A DNA stretch of 42,814 bases from Odoribacter lunatus (GTDB taxonomy: Bacteria > Bacteroidota > Bacteroidia > Bacteroidales > Marinifilaceae): positions 1-42,814 of the forward strand of contig NZ_CALPCZ010000022.1 of assembly GCF_943193135.1 (NCBI RefSeq), written 5' to 3'. The translations under genes and the position numbers were made by a program. Positions 26,134 through 36,959 of the stretch are shown one piece after another (the first letter of the stretch is position 1; the number at the start of each line of letters is the position of its first letter). Under the pieces are notes generated by a model. It searched no databases, was not told the DNA's origin, and saw nothing but the letters and a program-made list of their open reading frames with translations.

Positions 26134-27648
26134 ATGGTACTGAAAAAGATAAGAGTGGCTTTTGCAGCGGTGTTTTTCATCGCGGTTACGGCTCTGTTTC
26201 TCGACTTCACGGGAACGGTTCATGCGTGGCTTGGCTGGACGGCGAAGATTCAGTTCTTGCCGGCCTTGCTTGCCTTGAACGTCGGAGTGGTTGTCGGGCT
26301 GGTCGTACTGACGTTGCTGCTGGGGCGGGTTTATTGCTCGGTCATCTGCCCGTTAGGCGTGATGCAGGACATCGTGTCGTGGATAAACGGACGGCGGAAA
26401 AAGAAGAAATACCGGTTTTCCTATTCTCCCGAAAAGAGGTGGCTGCGTTACGGGGTGCTGGGACTATTCGTCGTGGCTCTGGTTGCCGGAATCGGCTCGT
26501 TCGCAGCCTTGCTTGCCCCGTACAGTTCCTACGGGCGTATCGCCTCGAATCTGTTCGCCCTGCTTTACGGCTGGGGTAACAACCTGCTGGCCTACTTCGC
26601 CGAACGGGCGGACAGCTATGCCTTTTACGAAACCGAGGTGTGGCTGAAGAGCCTGCCGACATTCGCAATCGCTGTCGTAACATTCGTTGCGCTGGTTGTG
26701 TTGGCATGGCGGAACGGACGAACCTACTGCAATACGATTTGCCCGGTGGGGACGGTGCTCGGCTTTCTCTCCCGTTTCTCGCTGCTGCACATTACGATTG
26801 ACGAGAGAAAGTGCAATGGATGCGGACTCTGTTCGCGCAAATGCAAGGCGGCGTGCATCGACGGCAAGGAGCATCGGGTAGATTACAGCCGCTGTGTGGC
26901 ATGTATGGATTGCATCGAAACTTGCAAGCATGAGGCTGTCGGATTCCGGTTGAGAACAAAGAACTCCAACGGTTCGGCGACGGGAAAACCTGCGCAAGAG
27001 TCCGGTGATGAACGAATCGATACCGCCCGCCGCAGTTTCCTGACTACGACGACTCTTGTTGTAGCGACCGCCACCCTGAAAGCGCAAGAGAAGAAGGTGG
27101 ACGGCGGACTGGCAGTCATTGCCGATAAGAAGATACCCGACCGCAGCACTCCGATCGTTCCTCCCGGAGCGCAGAGCCTGCGTAACATGGCCGCGCATTG
27201 TACGGCCTGCCAGCTCTGCGTATCGGTATGTCCCAATGGCGTACTGCGTCCCTCGACGAAACTGGAAACCCTGATGCAGCCGGAAGCATCCTACGAACGG
27301 GGCTATTGTCGTCCGGAATGCACGAAGTGTTCGGAGGTCTGTCCTGCGGGAGCGATTCTGAAAATCACGACAGCCGACAAGTCTGCTATTCAGATCGGCC
27401 ATGCTGTATGGATAAAAGAGAACTGCGTGCCGCTGACCGACGGCGTGGATTGCGGCAACTGCGCCCGGCATTGCCCGGCAGGAGCCATACTGATGGTTCC
27501 GTCCAATCCGGATATGGAGGATTCGCCCCGCATCCCCGTAGTGAATACCGGGCGTTGCATCGGGTGCGGCGCCTGCGAAAACCTTTGTCCGGCACGTCCG
27601 TTCAGTGCCATCTACGTCGAAGGACATGAACGGCATCGAATCATATAA
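26134..27648 (+). CDS. Membrane polyferredoxin resembling a NapH-NapG fusion
   Basis: A 504-residue protein with two parts. The N-terminal half has about four membrane segments and the NapH-type loops CSVICPLG (near residue 68) and CNTICPVG (near 199), then two [4Fe-4S] motifs near residues 227-260. In NapH and relatives this part takes electrons from quinol. At residues 299-300 a twin-arginine sequence, RRSFLTTTTLVVATATLKAQ, looks like an internal Tat signal. The remaining 200 residues carry further cysteine motifs (CTACQLCVSVCP, CTKCSEVCP, CGNCARHCP, CIGCGACENLCP), as in NapG/MauM. It is therefore a likely route for electrons from the quinone pool to exported carriers. Confidence 0.85.
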   Translation: MVLKKIRVAFAAVFFIAVTALFLDFTGTVHAWLGWTAKIQFLPALLALNVGVVVGLVVLTLLLGRVYCSVICPLGVMQDIVSWINGRRKKKKYRFSYSPEKRWLRYGVLGLFVVALVAGIGSFAALLAPYSSYGRIASNLFALLYGWGNNLLAYFAERADSYAFYETEVWLKSLPTFAIAVVTFVALVVLAWRNGRTYCNTICPVGTVLGFLSRFSLLHITIDERKCNGCGLCSRKCKAACIDGKEHRVDYSRCVACMDCIETCKHEAVGFRLRTKNSNGSATGKPAQESGDERIDTARRSFLTTTTLVVATATLKAQEKKVDGGLAVIADKKIPDRSTPIVPPGAQSLRNMAAHCTACQLCVSVCPNGVLRPSTKLETLMQPEASYERGYCRPECTKCSEVCPAGAILKITTADKSAIQIGHAVWIKENCVPLTDGVDCGNCARHCPAGAILMVPSNPDMEDSPRIPVVNTGRCIGCGACENLCPARPFSAIYVEGHERHRII

Positions 27649-27659
27649 AACCAAAGATT

Positions 27660-29072
27660 ATGAGTGAACCAAAAGATATAAACCGCCGGGAGTTTCTGAA
27701 ACGTCTCGGCATAGGTGCAGCCGCCACGACCACTGCCTTGGTGGGCTGCGATTCCAAAAATAATCCCGTTACGGGCAGCCGCTCCGCGTCGGGCAAGGTT
27801 CCGACCGACAAGATGACCTACCGTACCAACCCGAAAACCGGCGAAAAGGTTTCCGTTTTGGGCTACGGCTGTATGCGCTGGCCGATGAAGCCTGCCGATG
27901 ACGGCAGCGGCGAAATCATCGATCAGGAAGCTGTCAATGCCTTAATCGATTATGCCCTTGTGCATGGTATCAACTATTTCGATACCGCACCGCCTTATTG
28001 TCAGGGACTTTCGGAGAAAGCTACGGGCATCGCCCTGAAACGGCATCCTCGCGATTCCTACTACCTTGCCACCAAGATGTCCAACCACCGTCTGGTCGGA
28101 CAAGGGTTGTCGCCGCAGGAGCTGTTCGAGGCTTCCGTGCAGATGTACCGCAACTCTTTCCGGGACTTGCAAACCGACTATATCGACTACTATCTGCTGC
28201 ACATTGTCGGGATGGGCGAAGGGTTGCCCACGCTGATGGAGCGTTTCTTCGACAACAACCTGCTCGACTTCTTGCTGAAAGAACGTGAAGTTGGACGCAT
28301 CCGCAACCTCGGCTTCTCCTACCACGGCGATATCCGGGCATTCGACTACCTACTTTCGCGCCATGATGAATTTCATTGGGATTTCGTGCAGATTCAGATG
28401 AACTACATGGACTACCGCCATGCGTCGGGTCGGAATTTCAATGCGGAATACCTCTACGCGGAGCTGGACAAACGGAATATTCCCGTGGTGGTCATGGAGC
28501 CGCTATTGGGCGGACGCCTTGCCGGACTGACCGACCACCTGAACGCACGCCTCAAACAGCGCCGTCCCGATGAAAGCATCGCTTCGTGGGCGTTCCGTTT
28601 TGCCGCCTCGTTTCCCCAGGTGCTGACCGTGCTGAGCGGCATGACCTACATGGAGCATTTGCAGGACAACATCCGCACCTTCGCACCGCTCGACCCTTGT
28701 ACGGACAAGGAGTTCGCCTTGCTCGAAGATACGGCGCAGACCATGCTCAAATATTCTTCGGTTCCCTGTACGGCGTGCCAGTATTGCATGCCCTGCCCCT
28801 ATGGGCTGGATATTCCGGGCATCTTCGCCCACTACAACAAGTGCATCAACGAGGGCAACATAATCTCATCTTCGCAAGATGAGAACTATCGGAAAGCTCG
28901 CCGCGCCTTCCTCGTGGGTTACGACCGCAGCGTACCGCGCCTGCGACAGGCGAACCATTGCATCGGCTGTAACCAGTGCGTACACCACTGTCCGCAGAAC
29001 ATCGATATTCCGGCGCAGATGCAGCGGATAGACCATTTCGTAGAACAACTTAAACAAGGAAAATTACAATAG
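27660..29072 (+). CDS. Tat-type aldo-keto reductase-ferredoxin fusion lipoprotein
   Basis: A 470-residue reductase. The Tat signal has Arg9-Arg10 in NRREFLKRLGIG and ends at Cys30 (ALVGC), so it should be exported folded and lipidated. The aldo-keto reductase barrel keeps its tetrad: FDTAPPY (Asp, Tyr), LATKMSN (Lys) and YYLLHIVG (His). The C-terminus adds a two-cluster ferredoxin with CTACQYCMPCP near residue 370 and CIGCNQCVHHCP near 434. The ferredoxin part is known in the COG1453 group, usually without export. With electrons supplied through its Fe-S clusters, it might reduce substrates without fresh NADPH. This is inference. Confidence 0.87.
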   Translation: MSEPKDINRREFLKRLGIGAAATTTALVGCDSKNNPVTGSRSASGKVPTDKMTYRTNPKTGEKVSVLGYGCMRWPMKPADDGSGEIIDQEAVNALIDYALVHGINYFDTAPPYCQGLSEKATGIALKRHPRDSYYLATKMSNHRLVGQGLSPQELFEASVQMYRNSFRDLQTDYIDYYLLHIVGMGEGLPTLMERFFDNNLLDFLLKEREVGRIRNLGFSYHGDIRAFDYLLSRHDEFHWDFVQIQMNYMDYRHASGRNFNAEYLYAELDKRNIPVVVMEPLLGGRLAGLTDHLNARLKQRRPDESIASWAFRFAASFPQVLTVLSGMTYMEHLQDNIRTFAPLDPCTDKEFALLEDTAQTMLKYSSVPCTACQYCMPCPYGLDIPGIFAHYNKCINEGNIISSSQDENYRKARRAFLVGYDRSVPRLRQANHCIGCNQCVHHCPQNIDIPAQMQRIDHFVEQLKQGKLQ

Positions 29073-29083
29073 ATAAATTGAAT

Positions 29084-30181
29084 ATGAAAGATTTTATTTT
29101 CAGAAATGACACGAAACTTTTGTTTCGTAATGATATACGGACAACCATCGCCGAAATAGCCAAAGGGCACAAGGTCATGTTCGTTTACGGCGACGGCTCC
29201 GTAAAACGAAACGGCTGCCACGACGACATCGTGCAGACCTTGACCGACAGCGGCATTCCTTTCGTGGAATACGGAGGCTCCTCGCGCGAGTTTGCCAAAA
29301 TAGAGGAGGGCATTCGGACCGCCAAGGCAAACGGCATCACGATGATTATCGGAGCCGGCGGAGCGAGCGTGATGGACAGCGCCAAGCTGATGGCTTTCGG
29401 CTTCTATCACGAATCCGACCTCTGGGACTATGTGAAAGGGAAAAATCCCTACGGTCTGGAACGTCTGCCGCTTGCGCTGATCCCCACCTATCCCTCCAGT
29501 GGTTCCGAAAACGGTCTGGGTGCGGTCTCCGTCGATTCGCGAACCGGAGATTTCGGCACGGCCTACGGCATCGCTGCCGACTATGCGATTCTTTGTCCCC
29601 GATATTCACTCACTTTGGAGCGGGAGATGACGACCTACACAGGCCTTGTCACGTTGGTTCAATTGTCGGCCTGCATTCTCGGAGACAAGAATAAGATGTC
29701 CTACGATGCGGGGATTTCCTATATCCGCAACGTACTCGAAGCGACACGAACCTTGCAGAAGAATCCGGATGACCTCGATGCGCGGGGAATCATCATGCTG
29801 GGGGCCTCGCTTTCCACTTCGTCCCGGCTGGGAATCGGAAAAGAGGAGACTTTCGCCTACGACATCTACGAGTTGGAGTTCCTGCCCGAGAAACTCTTCG
29901 GCAGCACGTATCGCAGGAGTCTGACCTCCGTTTTCCCGAGGTTTCTTGAAGCGATGGGAAGACGCCATGCCGAGGAGATTGTGAAGTATTACCGGGACGC
30001 TTTCGGTTTCGATTCATCCATCGAAGAATCATCCCGAAATCTGATTGAATTGTTCGCCGGTCTCGGCGTGGAGATGTACTACGACGGCAGAATCACGCGC
30101 GAACAGGTCGCTGGTATCCCGTGCGATACGGAATTGTGTGAGGATGAAGTTTTTGGCATTATGGATTCATTAATCAGATAA
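29084..30181 (+). CDS. Metal-ligand-free relative of YqhD alcohol dehydrogenase
   Basis: A 365-residue member of the iron-containing alcohol dehydrogenase fold. The nucleotide-binding region survives as YGDGSVKRNG and GAGGASVMDSAK. The four metal ligands do not: the FDTLSH position reads like TLVQLSACI, and the HMIEH...CNHGQG region reads YDIYELEFLPEKLFGSTYRRS. It has no signal peptide. It probably no longer acts as a dehydrogenase and may bind nucleotide, or use another chemistry. The ATG at 29084 is preferred over a TTG two codons earlier. It sits between two aldo-keto reductase genes with gaps of 11 and 15 bases. Confidence 0.8.
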   Translation: MKDFIFRNDTKLLFRNDIRTTIAEIAKGHKVMFVYGDGSVKRNGCHDDIVQTLTDSGIPFVEYGGSSREFAKIEEGIRTAKANGITMIIGAGGASVMDSAKLMAFGFYHESDLWDYVKGKNPYGLERLPLALIPTYPSSGSENGLGAVSVDSRTGDFGTAYGIAADYAILCPRYSLTLEREMTTYTGLVTLVQLSACILGDKNKMSYDAGISYIRNVLEATRTLQKNPDDLDARGIIMLGASLSTSSRLGIGKEETFAYDIYELEFLPEKLFGSTYRRSLTSVFPRFLEAMGRRHAEEIVKYYRDAFGFDSSIEESSRNLIELFAGLGVEMYYDGRITREQVAGIPCDTELCEDEVFGIMDSLIR

Positions 30182-31193
<1,012 letters not shown>

Positions 31194-31195
31194 CT

Positions 31196-31915
31196 ATGAA
31201 ACCGAAAGTAATCTGTCATATCATGAGCTCCGTCGATGGGCGGTTGCTCAACGACCGTTGGTCGGAACCGTTCGACGGCACGCCCGCCTCGGCGCTGTTG
31301 CAGGTCTATGCCGCCATCGGCCGCGAACTGGGCACGGATGCATGGATGTTCGGAAAGAACACCGTCCGTGCCGTATTTTCCTATAAATTCACCATCTCCG
31401 GACATCCCGTACAGCCGGATACTCCTGCCGTATTCATCGGCGAACGCCGTTCGGAGCGGATGTTCATCGTAGCCGATCCCGATGCCGACATTTTCTTTAC
31501 TTCTTCCTCTCTGAGAGGCGACAATATACTCGTCATCGTGGGGCGGAATGCCACGGAGGAGTACCTCGTCCATCTGCGCGAGAAGCGGATTTCCTACGTC
31601 ATTGTCGAAGATGCGGTCGATTTGCGGACCGGTCTCGAAGTCGTCGGCCGTGAGTTCGGCATCCGCTCCGTTTCGGTACAGGGAGGCGGTATATTGAACG
31701 GAGCCTTGCTGGCCGGGGAGCTGATCGACGAACTGAGTCTTGTCGTTTATCCCGGTATCGACGGGCTTTTGGGTGTGCCTTCTATCTTCGAATATATTGG
31801 CAGTACGACCGACCGTCCGGCTGCGGGACAAAGCCTGCAACTGCTCTCTGCTTCGCAGCGGGAACACGGTGTCGTATGGCTGCGCTATAAATTCCATAAA
31901 AAGGTCATAAAATGA
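31196..31915 (+). CDS. RibD C-terminal / dihydrofolate-reductase-like reductase
   Basis: A 239-residue stand-alone reductase of the RibD C-terminal fold, which uses NADPH. It starts MKPKVICHIMSSVDGRL, has a TDAWMFGKNT segment, and ends with the conserved VQGGGILNGALLAGELIDEL and a VVYPGIDG stretch. There is no signal peptide, so it is cytoplasmic. It is not the riboflavin enzyme: the complete ribD is at 2866. The start is 2 bases after the frameshifted reductase, and its stop overlaps the next gene by 4 bases (ATGA), so translation is probably coupled. Its substrate is unknown. Confidence 0.85.
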   Translation: MKPKVICHIMSSVDGRLLNDRWSEPFDGTPASALLQVYAAIGRELGTDAWMFGKNTVRAVFSYKFTISGHPVQPDTPAVFIGERRSERMFIVADPDADIFFTSSSLRGDNILVIVGRNATEEYLVHLREKRISYVIVEDAVDLRTGLEVVGREFGIRSVSVQGGGILNGALLAGELIDELSLVVYPGIDGLLGVPSIFEYIGSTTDRPAAGQSLQLLSASQREHGVVWLRYKFHKKVIK

Positions 31916-32967
31916 AAACGAACATAATGGTTATTTCTTTGCTGTGCTTGTTGTCGGTCGCCTGTACCTCGTCCGAGGCGGAACCGTCGAAGCCTAATAC
32001 GCAACCGCCGGCAGAGCAGCCCGAAACGCCGGGCGATGACGATCCGACGCGACCGACATCCGGCCACCTGACCGTCTCCCATACGGTCGGAGATGCGATA
32101 GCCCACGAAGCGTTCGCAGGATTCGGGCAGTTCATCCTGCCTGCCGAACGGAGGTACGATGACGATTTGCCGCTTCGAAACGTCGCGAGCATGCTGCCTT
32201 ATCACAACTACGTGACGGGCGAGCGGGCCGTAGAGACCATCAACCGAATGATTGACTATGTCCATGCAGGCAATCGTCTCTTTTACGACATCTATTCCGA
32301 TGCTGAAAAGCGTGCGGATACACGCAAGAACAATACCGGCCTTTTCTTTTTCCGGGGCGAAGCGGGGCGGCCGTTCGCCGTCGTCTGCCCGGGCGGCGGC
32401 TGGTCGTATGTCGGAGCGATTCACGAAGGATTTCCGTTGGCCATCGCTTTGAGCGAAATGGGCTACAACGCCTTTTCCATCCAGTATCGGACCGGCGGTG
32501 CGCAGGTGGCGTGCGAAGACCTCGCCGCGGCCATCGACTTCATCCTGCACCATGCCGGAGAGTTGCAGGTATCGACTGAAGATTACTCGCTGTGGGGCGG
32601 CTCGGCAGGCGCGCGCATGGCGGCCTATCTGGGTTCCTACTCGACACAGGGATTCATCGAGGCCGATAACCCGCGTCCGGCCGTCGTCGTTATGGGTTAC
32701 ACCAGCCATACCGACTATACGCGCAACGATCCGCCGACTTACGTAGTCATCGGCGATAACGACGGCATAGCGAGTGCGTCGGTCATGCAGCGGCGGGTGG
32801 AGAATCTCAACGCGCTGGGCATCGATGCCGAATTTCATCTCTTCCCGAGTCTGCGTCACGGCTTCGGACTGGGTATCGGGACGAGTGCGGAAGGCTGGGA
32901 AAAAGATGCCGTAAAGTTCTGGGAGAAATATATTTTCCGTAAAAATGGAAATTCCGACCGGAAATAA
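31912..32967 (+). CDS. Alpha/beta-hydrolase lipoprotein (esterase type)
   Basis: A 351-residue secreted esterase. The signal ends LLSVAC with Cys18, followed by an acidic proline-rich linker to about residue 48. The hydrolase fold shows the oxyanion part VCPGGGWSY, the nucleophile motif GGSAG, a likely acid in VIGDNDG and the histidine in LRHGFG. This matches the BD-FAE/acetyl-esterase group, which cleave carboxylic esters. It starts within the stop codon of the previous gene and ends about 30 bases before the promoter of the next hydrolase gene. Confidence 0.86.
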   Translation: MKTNIMVISLLCLLSVACTSSEAEPSKPNTQPPAEQPETPGDDDPTRPTSGHLTVSHTVGDAIAHEAFAGFGQFILPAERRYDDDLPLRNVASMLPYHNYVTGERAVETINRMIDYVHAGNRLFYDIYSDAEKRADTRKNNTGLFFFRGEAGRPFAVVCPGGGWSYVGAIHEGFPLAIALSEMGYNAFSIQYRTGGAQVACEDLAAAIDFILHHAGELQVSTEDYSLWGGSAGARMAAYLGSYSTQGFIEADNPRPAVVVMGYTSHTDYTRNDPPTYVVIGDNDGIASASVMQRRVENLNALGIDAEFHLFPSLRHGFGLGIGTSAEGWEKDAVKFWEKYIFRKNGNSDRK

Positions 32968-32994
32968 TGTAAACTGAGATTGCCGGCAGCTTTT

Positions 32995-33002
32995 TACATT
33001 TG
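32995..33002 (+). promoter_or_regulatory. Promoter -7 box for the hydrolase-flavodoxin unit
   Basis: TACATTTG (32995-33002) lies 33 bases before the ATG at 33036 and matches TAnnTTTG. Confidence 0.5.
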
Positions 33003-33029
33003 CATATCAGTAATATGTAATATAAATGA

Positions 33030-34139
<1,110 letters not shown>

Positions 34140-34143
34140 TACT

Positions 34144-35355
34144 ATGAAATCTACAATTTTATCATCTATCTTGTCACTGCTCGTCAGCGCAACCGCAACG
34201 GGTTGTGCCGACAGCGGCAATAGCGCACCCGATTCCAGCATCCGTGTCGAAACCGCCGAAGTGACGGCCATCGCTTCCGACAACGCCCTCTCGGGCGGTA
34301 GCGTTATCGGCGAGACGCAAACAGTTACGGAGTTTGGCATCTGCTGGGCGACGACCGACAATCCGACCATCGACGACAACCGCAGCGCCGGTGCGGGCGA
34401 TGCTGCTTCGTTCGCCTGCTACGCCACGGGACTCGCGGCAAATACATCCTATTATCTTCGGGCGTATGCCACGACCGCCGAAGGCGCAGTGTACGGCCGA
34501 ACACGCCGGTTCACGACCCGTGCCGCTGCGGATGACGACACGCCGCCGGTCGTCGGGGATGATGACCAGAACCCGCTGTCTTCGACCATCTATCTGTGGC
34601 CGGAGGGCAATATGGCGAAGGTCACGAACTATACGGGCAGTCAGGGCTCCTATCAGGATCCGCCATCGTTCCGTCCCCACATGAACTACTTTCCGGTGGC
34701 GGAAGGCACGGAAGTAAAGGGCGCGGTGCTCGTGTGTGCGGGCGGAGCGTTTATGTTCCGCAGTGACCGGATGGAGGGAACGCCCGTCGCTCAATGGTTT
34801 GCCCGGCACGGTTATCAGGCATTCGTCGTGAACTACCGCGTGCAGCCCTACCGGATGGAGGAGGGCAGCCTCGATCTGGCGCGCGCCGTCCGCTTCGTCC
34901 GCCGCCACGCTGCCGATTATGGGATCGATCCGAATGACATCGCCTCTGTGGGCTTCTCGGCCGGAGGTATTCTCTGCGGCGATGAAGCGCTCAATTTCGA
35001 CGGACTGGTAAACGGGACGGCACTCGCAGCCGGCTACCGTCCCGATACGTTCGACGAGGTGTCGGCCGACGTATGCACCATCGGCATGATCTACGCCTTC
35101 TACGGCCGGTTGAGCGTCGCCTCGACCGACGTGGAGAAATTCCGGGCAGCCGATATTCCGCCTACATTCTTCGCCTACGGCACGCGCGACCCGTTCTACC
35201 GCCAGTTCCAGCAGTGTGCCGATGCCGTGCGCGAAGCGGGTGTCGAAGTGGAACAGCACGAATACGAGGGACTGCCGCACGGCTTCGGATATACCCATGA
35301 GACGTGGATGGTCAGCTTCGACAGATGGATGACTGAAATTATGGCTAACAATTAA
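34144..35355 (+). CDS. Alpha/beta-hydrolase lipoprotein with N-terminal beta-sandwich domain
   Basis: A 403-residue secreted esterase. The signal ends ATATGC with Cys21. Residues 35-125 look like a fibronectin-type domain (FGICWATTDNPT, TSYYLRAYATT), common in Bacteroidales surface proteins. The hydrolase part has VCAGGAFMF, the nucleophile motif GFSAGG, a probable acid in YGTRDPF and the histidine in GLPHGFGY, as in BD-FAE-type esterases. It is 4 bases after the previous hydrolase gene. Confidence 0.85.
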   Translation: MKSTILSSILSLLVSATATGCADSGNSAPDSSIRVETAEVTAIASDNALSGGSVIGETQTVTEFGICWATTDNPTIDDNRSAGAGDAASFACYATGLAANTSYYLRAYATTAEGAVYGRTRRFTTRAAADDDTPPVVGDDDQNPLSSTIYLWPEGNMAKVTNYTGSQGSYQDPPSFRPHMNYFPVAEGTEVKGAVLVCAGGAFMFRSDRMEGTPVAQWFARHGYQAFVVNYRVQPYRMEEGSLDLARAVRFVRRHAADYGIDPNDIASVGFSAGGILCGDEALNFDGLVNGTALAAGYRPDTFDEVSADVCTIGMIYAFYGRLSVASTDVEKFRAADIPPTFFAYGTRDPFYRQFQQCADAVREAGVEVEQHEYEGLPHGFGYTHETWMVSFDRWMTEIMANN

Positions 35356-35370
35356 AAACAAAAGATAATT

Positions 35371-35937
35371 ATGAAAACGAAATTAATGACCCTGCTCGCC
35401 GTCCTGCTGTGCTGGACGGCAGCTGATGCACAGACCGTATTCGGGACTGCCCGCCCGGCAGAGAAGAAAATCCTCGTCGCCTATTTCAGTTGGGGCGGCA
35501 ATACGCAACACTTGGCGGAGGAAATTGCGGATATGACTGGAGGTACGCTGTTTCGTATAGAAACAGTCAATCCCTACCCGTCTGACTACAACGAGTGTAC
35601 GGTGGTCGCACGGAACGAGTTGGATAACGGCATTCGCCCTGAGTTGAAAGGTTCAGTGGATAATCTTGATGATTACGATGTTATTTTTGTAGGTTGTCCG
35701 GTATGGTGGCATACAGCACCGATGGCAATATGGTCATTCCTCGAAACTTCGGACTATGATTTCTCTGACAAGATTATCATCCCATTCTGTACTTACGCTT
35801 CGACCTATCGGGAAGAGACGCTTGTAAAGATTGTGGAACTTACGCCCGCTTCCTTACATTTACAAGGATTTGGTGCGACCGGAAGAAATACGAACGGAGT
35901 TGAGAATTGGCTGCGAACAATAAATATCATACGATAG
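35371..35937 (+). CDS. Exported flavodoxin-like protein
   Basis: A 188-residue flavodoxin with a Sec signal (ending TAADAQ) rather than a lipobox. The FMN loop is YFSWGGNTQ, and VGCPVWWHTAPM and PFCTYAS complete the pocket. It closely resembles the two lipoprotein flavodoxins at 19046 and 21322. The composition changes inside the gene: the first 250 bases are GC-rich like the island, the rest is clearly less so, as if two parents recombined. It ends the unit at the terminator at 35965-35999. Confidence 0.86.
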   Translation: MKTKLMTLLAVLLCWTAADAQTVFGTARPAEKKILVAYFSWGGNTQHLAEEIADMTGGTLFRIETVNPYPSDYNECTVVARNELDNGIRPELKGSVDNLDDYDVIFVGCPVWWHTAPMAIWSFLETSDYDFSDKIIIPFCTYASTYREETLVKIVELTPASLHLQGFGATGRNTNGVENWLRTINIIR

Positions 35938-35964
35938 AGAGTCGCAACTTTGTTAAAAACAACA

Positions 35965-35999
35965 AAACGTGCAATCGCAGTTGAAACGATTGCACGTTT
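35965..35999 (+). terminator. Terminator before araC-type gene
   Basis: Perfect 13-base arms AAACGTGCAATCG (35965-35977) and CGATTGCACGTTT (35987-35999) are followed by an AT-rich stretch, 27 bases after the flavodoxin stop codon. Confidence 0.85.
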
Positions 36000-36016
36000 A
36001 TTTCTTAAAATATTCG

Positions 36017-36024
36017 TATTTTTG
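36017..36024 (+). promoter_or_regulatory. Promoter -7 box of the AraC-type regulator
   Basis: TATTTTTG (36017-36024) lies 20 bases before the ATG at 36045. No clear upstream box is seen. Confidence 0.45.
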
Positions 36025-36044
36025 CATCTGAGAAGTTAAACGGC

Positions 36045-36851
36045 ATGGAATATCGAAACGACATAATAGTTGCTGACAGGTTGGGCATCGTACCGACGGA
36101 TTCCGAAGAGGAGTATCTGGCGCATCTGCTCTGCCTGGACGGTACGTGCCGTTACCGCTTCAATGAGCGGGATTTCGAGATGTACGCCGGCGACTTGTCG
36201 ATCATCCGCAAGCGGAAAATGGTGGAGCGAGTCGAACCGTCGAACGATTTCCGATGCAAGATCATTTACGCGAAACCCGGGTTCATCGAGTTGTGCACGC
36301 CGCAGAGCAACTACGGCATGAAGGGTTCGCTGGCGCTGTTCCTCAATCCCGTGATGCACCTCACGCCGGAGCAGCAGATCGTTTGCCGGCGCGATTTCGA
36401 GCGGCTCGAAGAGCGTATTGCCGATACCGGACACCGGTTCTACCGCGAGACGCTCGTCAATGCCATGCAGGCCGCCATTCTTGACTTCTTTGATTTTCAT
36501 GCCCGCCTGTACGGCGAGAGCGACATCTCCACGCAGAACGCCTCCATCATGAACCGTTTTCTGAAGATGCTGGAAGCGGGAACTTACCAGGAACATCGCG
36601 AGGTGACCTATTATGCCGACTGCTTGTGCGTAACCTCCAAATACCTCTCGGAGGTGTCGAAGAAAGTCAGCGGCTATGCGGCCAACTACTGGATCAACCG
36701 CTATACGATCCTCGACATCACGCGCCTGTTGCGGGACAAATCGCTGACGTTCGTTCAGATCTCCGACATGTTCGGGTTCTCGTCACCCGCTTATTTCAGT
36801 CGCTACGTGCAACAGAATCTGGGTGTCAAACCGTCGGATTACAGGGAGTAG
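36045..36851 (+). CDS. AraC-family transcriptional regulator
   Basis: A 268-residue regulator. The N-terminal part (to about 160) resembles a cupin-like sensing domain. The C-terminal 100 residues are the double helix-turn-helix, with YYADCLCVTSKYLSEVSKKV for the first helix pair and the FGFSSPAYFSRYVQQNLGVKPSDYR signature for the second. It is a single-gene unit between two terminators (35965-35999 and 36873-36907) and divides the two hydrolase-containing units, so it is the best candidate regulator of the island. The inducer is unknown. Confidence 0.9.
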   Translation: MEYRNDIIVADRLGIVPTDSEEEYLAHLLCLDGTCRYRFNERDFEMYAGDLSIIRKRKMVERVEPSNDFRCKIIYAKPGFIELCTPQSNYGMKGSLALFLNPVMHLTPEQQIVCRRDFERLEERIADTGHRFYRETLVNAMQAAILDFFDFHARLYGESDISTQNASIMNRFLKMLEAGTYQEHREVTYYADCLCVTSKYLSEVSKKVSGYAANYWINRYTILDITRLLRDKSLTFVQISDMFGFSSPAYFSRYVQQNLGVKPSDYRE

Positions 36852-36872
36852 CAGATTCTTACAAGTTCATAC

Positions 36873-36907
36873 AATCGGTAAAAACAGCAGTTTTTACCGA
36901 TTTTTTT
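36873..36907 (+). terminator. Terminator behind the AraC-type gene
   Basis: Arms AATCGGTAAAAA (36873-36884) and TTTTTACCGATT (36891-36902) pair perfectly and end in a run of T residues. Confidence 0.88.
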
Positions 36908-36933
36908 ATATCGTCGTTTTTAGGGCTTGCCAT

Positions 36934-36941
36934 TACCTTTG
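36934..36941 (+). promoter_or_regulatory. Promoter -7 box of the cupin-hydrolase-tat unit
   Basis: TACCTTTG (36934-36941) lies 18 bases before the ATG at 36960, right behind the araC terminator. Confidence 0.5.
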
Positions 36942-36959
36942 CAAAAAACGAAAAATAAT

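Noticed and set aside
26464-27654. 396-residue open frame antisense to the polyferredoxin
   Set aside because: It overlaps the well-supported gene on the other strand and has no recognisable domain.
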